Shown here: one piece after another, positions 58,940-64,000 of the stretch
Layout of the letters: the number at the start of each line of letters is the position of its first letter
Numbering within the stretch: the stretch's first letter is position 1
Assembly: GCA_001643675.2 (NCBI GenBank)
Contig: LSRY02000037.1
Span: 802,501 to 866,500 of the forward strand
DNA from: Monocercomonoides exilis
Lineage: Eukaryota; Preaxostyla; Oxymonadida; Polymastigidae
DNA: 64,000 nucleotides
Direction: 5' to 3'
The notes under the pieces: generated by a model
The model's input: only the letters and a program-made list of their open reading frames with translations
Told to the model about the DNA's origin: nothing
Database searches by the model: none
Position numbers and translations under genes: made by a program

Positions 58940-61220
58940 ATGAAGAAGAATAAGAGCCACAACCAGATTCTTGTCCATCCAAAACAGAAATATCAAAAGA
59001 ACCAGTGCTTCTTTCACTGCTCAACTCCTCACTTCCATCCGCTTCTACAATAGAAACTGTGCTCATCTTATTTCCCTTTCCTTTCCCCTCCTCCTCCTTC
59101 TTTTCTCCTTCCATTTCCTCAACTCCCTCTTCTTCTTCTTCTTCTTCTTCTTCTTCTTCTTCTTCTTCTTCTTCTTCTTCTTCTTCTTCTTCTTCTTCTT
59201 CTTCTTCTTCCTCTTCCTCTTCCTCCTCCTCTTCCATCGCCCTAAAACCAATTCGTGTCAGATGCTCATCCGACCACTCAAAACAACAAGAAGAACAGTC
59301 TTCTTTCACATTCACATTCTTCAGCTTGTCAATTCTCGCTGTAATCGCCCACAAATGCTGAAAAACACGACTTTCGCTTTTGTTTGCAGTGGAGGATGAA
59401 TTATCACAATCATCACAATCTGCGTTGTTTTTGATAAATGTGATGAGAATCTGCATCAGACCTTTGTGGCTCTTCGCTGTGGGGTCTGTGCTTTCTTTTT
59501 CTTCTGCTTCCTCTTCTTCAGCATCCATTCGACAGCTTCCTTCATCCATTCCTCCTTCTTCACACTCCTAGCTCTCTTCATCTTCCGCTTCCACTTCCAC
59601 TTCCATTTCCGACTCTCTCTTCTCCTTCCCTTCCTCTCCACCACAACATTCTCACTCCCTGAATCTCTCCCTCTCCCACTCCCTCTCCAGCTCGTAATCC
59701 TCAGCCACAAACAAGTCATCTCCTTTCACCCTCTCCAGCCCTTCCAAATCACCCGACAGTATCCAAATCAGCGCACACGTCTGCTGTTTCGCCCAGCGCT
59801 GCGACAGCTGCAGAGAACGGAATAATTCGCATTCCGCAGATTTTGGGAAGATCCAGCAGCAGACTCCAGAACAGCTCGTGCAAAGTAAGGAAGTCGCTCG
59901 GAAGGTTTATTAAGGGGAAAGCACGGGGCTCACACAATTGCTGTTGATTAGGCAAAGTACTTGAGGAAGAAGAAGAGGAAGAGGAGGAAGAAGATGTGGA
60001 AGAAGAAGATGATGATTAATTACATGGAACTGTCACAATATCCAATCCATAGGCAAAGCCATGCACATTATATGGAAAGTGGAGACATTCGATGTTGTCC
60101 AACACACATCTCAACGAATATTCAGGGCGGCGCACATTACTCAGCAAGTACTGCCGAATCATCTTCGCCTTCAGAATTTGTCGTGTTGAGTGCTCAAAAA
60201 GCGGGTGAAGGCGGTTTGGGCAGAAGACAAGGGCAGTCGAACATTGTTCATTTGGATTCATCGCAATGGGTAAACGTTTTTTCAGTGCTCGTTTAGCTTC
60301 GAGTGATTGCTGCTTGGAGGAACGGGTGAGAAGAGTGACAAACATCGACGTGATGGAAGAGAAGACTGAGACGAGATGGGATGAAGATGATGATGAGGAG
60401 GAGGAAGCAGAATTTGGATCTGATGTAACAATTGACAATGATGACGATGTTGTTATTGATGCTGCTGCTGAAGGCAATGAAGGTAACGATACCTCAGCAA
60501 AAGCAGCTTCTTCCTCTGTTGTTGTTTGAGTGTGAAACTGGCCAATCGATTGAGGGCAGTCCGGACAGGCAAACAGCGCTGCCAGCTCTCCGTCTTGTAG
60601 ATCAGCAGACTCAACAATGAACTCACACACAGCTGTCTCCACGCTCCTTTCGTCAAATCTGCCGTTCGCTTTGATTTTTCTGTGAAGCTCAGAAACAATT
60701 GCAGAGAGCTCAATGTCAGTTAAACGAAGGATGTTTGAAGCAGCTCGTGTTATTGGAGACATTTCGTCATAAGTGCTCAAAAATTCTCTTTCAGGTACAC
60801 CAAAATTGTCCGCTTGATCAGAAATGGGGCAATAATTTACACTTGCTTCGTATGCAGCATACGCCGATTTCCTTTCAAACTCTGTTTTTTCCTCATCTTC
60901 TGACTGCGAAGCATCGACCGGTTTGATCTCGTTCTGCAGACAACGCACCTTCTCCAGCAGCTGCCCAACCAGCTTCTCGTTCTTCGATGCCTTTCTTTCT
61001 GTGTCGAGTCTTCCATCACACGCAGACGTGTCTATTGCTTCTGTGATTTTTGAGTGTGCTCCTTGGCAAAAGTTGAAATAAGAGAACGTCGCAAAGAAAG
61101 GCGCGATGGTGCTGCGCGTGTGTCACATGTCTTCTTCCAGCAGCAGAAGTTGCTGGCACCTCCGACTTCGCTTTGAGGAAGAAGATGAAGAAGAGGGGAA
61201 AGAAGAAAAAGAAGAGACAT
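58940..61220 (-). CDS. Unidentified, possibly multi-exon gene carried inside the hAT
   Basis: Protein-like sequence runs from about 61220 down to about 58940. A possible start MSLLFLLSPLLHLLPQ lies at 61220. A long frame from 61122 to 60016 includes TERKASKNEKLVGQLLEKVR, SPITRAASNILRLTDIELSA, a Ser tract and LRCVLDNIECLHFPYNVHGF. It may splice (GTGACA...AATCAACAG) to LCEPRAFPLINLPSDFLTLH (59950-59750), then shifts frame to WAKQQTCALIWILSGDLEGL. The last block, 59549-58940, contains SHKGLMQILITFIKNNADCD, HLWAITARIDKLKNV, a Glu tract and a Ser tract. No stable single model exists; it may be decayed. No transposase features are present, so it looks like captured host sequence (inference). I cannot name it. 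Confidence 0.45.
59129..59209. repeat. (TTC)27 trinucleotide microsatellite
   Basis: Near-perfect TTC repeat of about 81 bp; on the minus strand it encodes the poly-Glu tract of the hAT cargo gene. Confidence 0.9.
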
Positions 61221-63594
61221 GATCAGAAAGCAACTTGTGGGTAATAACGAGGAATATGAGGAAAAATCTCTGGATTGTTCATTCTTTGTGGAGAAGATGA
61301 AAGAGAAAGATCTTGTTTCGTTTGACTCATTCTGAAGTGAAACACAGATGAGGGCATGCTAATGAAAAGGATTGAAGAGCAAGGAGAAGTCAAGTGTGAA
61401 TGGAGGGCTTGACAGTGAAGTTAAAAAATGAACAGGAGAGCCCAATTGAGAAGAAGAAGGAGAAGAAGTATTAAATGCAGAAGAGAATGTTATTTGATCT
61501 GTGAATGAGGCAATTGTTCTGGAGAAATGATTTTGTTTTCTTTTCAAGCTTCAGATCAACAAATTCTGCGCTAATGTCATTTTTATATTTTTGTTATTAT
61601 TTCCAACACAGATGCCAAAGATAAATGAATATGCATTTGTCTTCTTTGATGATGTAATATAACTATTTTTTTATAAATCACAGTCACTTAAGACACTTCT
61701 TAAACTTTGCTTGTATCTCATCCAGTCATTGCTGATAAATTATGACAGTGTCTTCAAACGCCTTCCGTTTTCTTTGAATGGTTCAAAGAAGCCTTTCCTC
61801 TTCATCGATAACTTTCGATTGCAGAACTTCGTAAGAAACGTCATCATACACGAGATTTTTGTTTCTTTTGATGATTTGTCTTCTCTCCTTCGGCGCTTCA
61901 TTCGTTGGGATTACTGCCTTCGGACATGTTTTCGATTCATAGACATTCACGAGGCAGCTCGGTATTAATTCTTTGGTAAAATGCGCATGTTAAATGCAAA
62001 TGGAGTGATGTGATGTTGGAGATGATGGCAGTTGAGAAGAGGCCGATGAAGTTACAGTTGATATGGGCAAAGACAAAGAATAAGTCAAGGCATTCGGTGA
62101 TGAAAGCATAAAACATTTACTGAAAGCTGAATTTGCAAGTTTCTTTCCGTCTGTTATCAGAATGTGCAACATGTTTTCTTCCGCACAGTCTTCATATTGG
62201 ATTGAAGACTATCAAAATCTTTTAATAGTAATAATTGCATGTGCGGATAAAAATCTCGAATATAACTGTCTTTATAAAGGATATTCCCTTTTTTATTACG
62301 AAGTGATGCAAAGAGAAAATATCCATTAGTGACATATTCCCTCGCTGCTGAATAAAATCTGTTTCTGATCGATACAACTTTTTTGACTCTTTATTTGAAC
62401 ATATTCTTTCGGAAATCTTCATTTTGCTCTTGATAATAAAAGTTCAATAGAGGTTAAATAGGCCGAGACTTCAGCAAGAATAAAATATGTGAAAGATGTT
62501 GAAGAAGCACTCTCTATTCATTCGTGTTTTTTTTTTTCATTTTAATCGTTGTTATCCACATCTTTTTGACATAATCCTATTTCAGCAACGGATGTTTCAG
62601 CATTTCTGTTATCTTCTTTGTTTGCTGATTGTTGTTGAACGTTAACAATTGCTGTTGATCGTTTTCTTGATAGCTCCCAAAACTACGTATCCACTCATCT
62701 TGTTTTTTCGCAATCACTGCCGTTTCTCTTTGAAAATTCTTGTGTTCAAAGAATCTGAATGAATTGCATGATCTCTTTCACATCGAATTGCAACATCGAG
62801 AGTTTCTCCCAGAGCTTCTTCAAAAGCGTCAATCAAATAATTTTGAACAACAATTTCATGAATGATGCAACTTTATTAATTCATGATTTTTTGACTTTCA
62901 ATGTTACGTCCAATCAAACGAAATAAATGAAAAAAATTTGCGGTGCAAATAATAATCAAGAACTTTCTCAAACTCTTTTTCTCAATGAATACATTTCAAA
63001 TTTTTGACATTTGATTTTTCTTTTCAAAGACTAATTTGTGCATAAGGAAATGAATAAAATAAAAATGTTATAATTACATTAATGAAAGAAATTATATACA
63101 AAACAAACAAATGATTCACCAAAATTTCACTGCTTGTTTAATAAGTTTGTGGAATGATAAAGAAACACAGTTTTGAAAATCAAAATGTTGTTCACTGCAT
63201 GTTGAAACTACATTGAAAATATATTAAACAAAAAGAGTGGATCACAACAATAAATGAAACTTATTCAGCAAACATTAACAACTGATAATAAAAGAAATGC
63301 ATTAGAAGCTTATCACAAATATGAGAGTTCAATCCTGTCACTTTAATCAAAGAAAATGCAATTTCTCCTCTATTTCTTTAAAACGACAAAATATTACAAT
63401 AAATAAGATTGTGACAATCCATAAAAAAATGCGTTCGAAGGACACAAACATTTTTGCATGATTTTGAGCAACAAGAGATAAGAAGGAATAGCTTGAATTT
63501 GCAGTGAATATATTATAATGGGCCTATTTGGATAAAATAATTTTATGTTATCAAACTTTGACGAGTTATCAATAATTCTCAGAAACTTTACGAT

Positions 63595-63597
<3 letters not shown>
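61221..63597. other. Right arm of hAT, no gene supported
   Basis: About 2.4 kb. From 61221 to 62450 a few short frames with protein-like stretches (FLFIDNFRLQNFVRNVIIHE near 61800, plus) that I cannot connect. From 62450 onward AT-rich and non-coding in appearance. Confidence 0.45.

Positions 63598-63638
<41 letters not shown>
63598..63638. repeat. Poly-T tract, 41 bases, at the hAT right end
   Basis: Uninterrupted T run ending three bases before the subterminal 14-mer of the hAT element. Confidence 0.95.
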
Positions 63639-63640
<2 letters not shown>

Positions 63641-63664
63641 GTGACGGACGAGTCAATAAATGAT

Positions 63665-63685
63665 TTGTCAGGTCAGATAGGCTTA
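63665..63685 (-). repeat. hAT right terminal inverted repeat
   Basis: Inverted partner of 54574-54594. Confidence 0.9.
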
Positions 63686-63693
63686 ACTTGAAA
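63686..63693 (+). repeat. hAT target-site duplication, right copy
   Basis: ACTTGAAA, identical to 54566-54573. Confidence 0.9.
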
Positions 63694-64000
63694 AAGGAAA
63701 TTTCTTCAATTTAAGATGCAAACACTGCAAAAAATCATTGAGGAGTCATACCATTTTTGAAAAAATAAAGTTATTTCTGAGAAAAATATGCATTATTGCA
63801 CTTTATTTTTTGTTGCATTTGGAGCAGCTGCAAGCTGCAATTTTGGCGTCAGTCAGTATTTCCACAATTTCAAAGCTTTTCACTTTATTTCGGAAAGCCA
63901 TCGTTTTTCATCAACAACATCCTTTCAAAATAAGAGGAGAAAATAAAACTGTCGAAATAGATGAGGCAGCTTTTTACAGAAGAAAATTCAAAGTTGGGAG
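63694..64000 (+). pseudogene. Merlin/IS1595-like transposase, second part, runs off the right edge
   Basis: Continues in frame from 54573 once the hAT and one duplication are removed. FNLRCKHCKKSLRSHTIFEK completes the zinc ribbon. KTVEIDEAAFYRRKFKVG, at the window end, carries the first catalytic Asp. It is homologous to YYACPKCK...TVEIDEA in the 36790 copy. The second Asp and the Glu lie outside the window. Confidence 0.85.

Larger units (their letters stand above)
54574..63685. mobile_element. hAT-superfamily DNA transposon, 9,112 bp, inserted in a Merlin transposase
   Basis: Ends are inverted repeats: TAAGCCTGTCTGACCTGACA on the left and TAAGCCTATCTGACCTGACA on the reversed right end. 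An exact 8-bp duplication flanks the element. A 14-mer, TGACGGACGAGTCA, occurs 45 bp inside the left end (54619-54632) and 30 bp inside the right end (63642-63655), like subterminal transposase-binding sites. Inside lie a decayed hAT transposase (plus strand) and a non-transposase gene (minus strand). Removing the element and one duplication rejoins the host Merlin frame. It is large for a hAT. Confidence 0.9.

Noticed and set aside
1-64000. CRISPR arrays, tRNA or rRNA genes
   Set aside because: Repeats present are simple microsatellites without spacers; no cloverleaf-type B-box or rRNA-like block was noticed by eye. A tRNAscan or Infernal run would be decisive.

Overview
The window is nuclear DNA of a unicellular eukaryote. 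Genes carry short GT-AG introns (mostly about 40-130 nt, some about 300-430), intergenic DNA is AT-rich, and the proteins include eukaryote-only families (ARS2, CAF1, HUS1, XPF). Very long in-frame trinucleotide tracts (Ser, Glu/Lys, Asp, Gln), a giant beta-helix surface protein with a cytoplasmic kinase-like tail, and the mix of gene families suggest an anaerobic flagellate of the oxymonad/Preaxostyla type. That placement is inference. TAA, TAG and TGA all end well-supported genes, so I read the genome with the standard code.

Left half (1-34.5 kb): a gene-dense housekeeping region. In order: the 3' part of a giant Ser/Glu-rich nuclear-type protein; ARS2/SERRATE (5 exons); the CAF1/POP2 deadenylase; HUS1 of the 9-1-1 clamp (4 exons); two divergently transcribed His/Ser/charge-rich proteins; an XPF/RAD1 nuclease swollen to about 2,155 residues by low-complexity inserts; a secreted MRH-like protein; a bacterial-type rRNA methyltransferase RsmH (4 exons) with a nucleolar-style acidic and Gly/Arg tail; a secreted Gly/Cys/Asn protein; a 4-exon Gln-rich coiled-coil protein; and an unidentified all-helical protein. 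Several of these models come from joining exons by splice phase and protein homology.

Right half (35-64 kb): accessory and transposon-rich. A fragmentary coding region is followed by a Merlin/IS1595-like transposase with one in-frame TGA, then a complete pogo-like element (2,541 bp, about 40-bp inverted repeats, TA target duplication) whose transposase is frameshifted and has lost a catalytic Asp. Next is an 8.1-kb surface receptor reading frame broken by one TAA, with a transmembrane segment and a degenerate kinase domain.

From 52.7 kb to the right edge lies a nested set. A degenerate pogo copy is cut off at about 54.25 kb. A second Merlin transposase starts at 54,417 and is split after 157 bases by a 9,112-bp hAT element (54,574-63,685). 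The hAT has matching inverted ends and an exact 8-bp target duplication. Removing the element and one duplication restores the Merlin frame. The hAT carries a decayed transposase and, unusually, about 2.3 kb of an unrelated, possibly multi-exon gene on the opposite strand.
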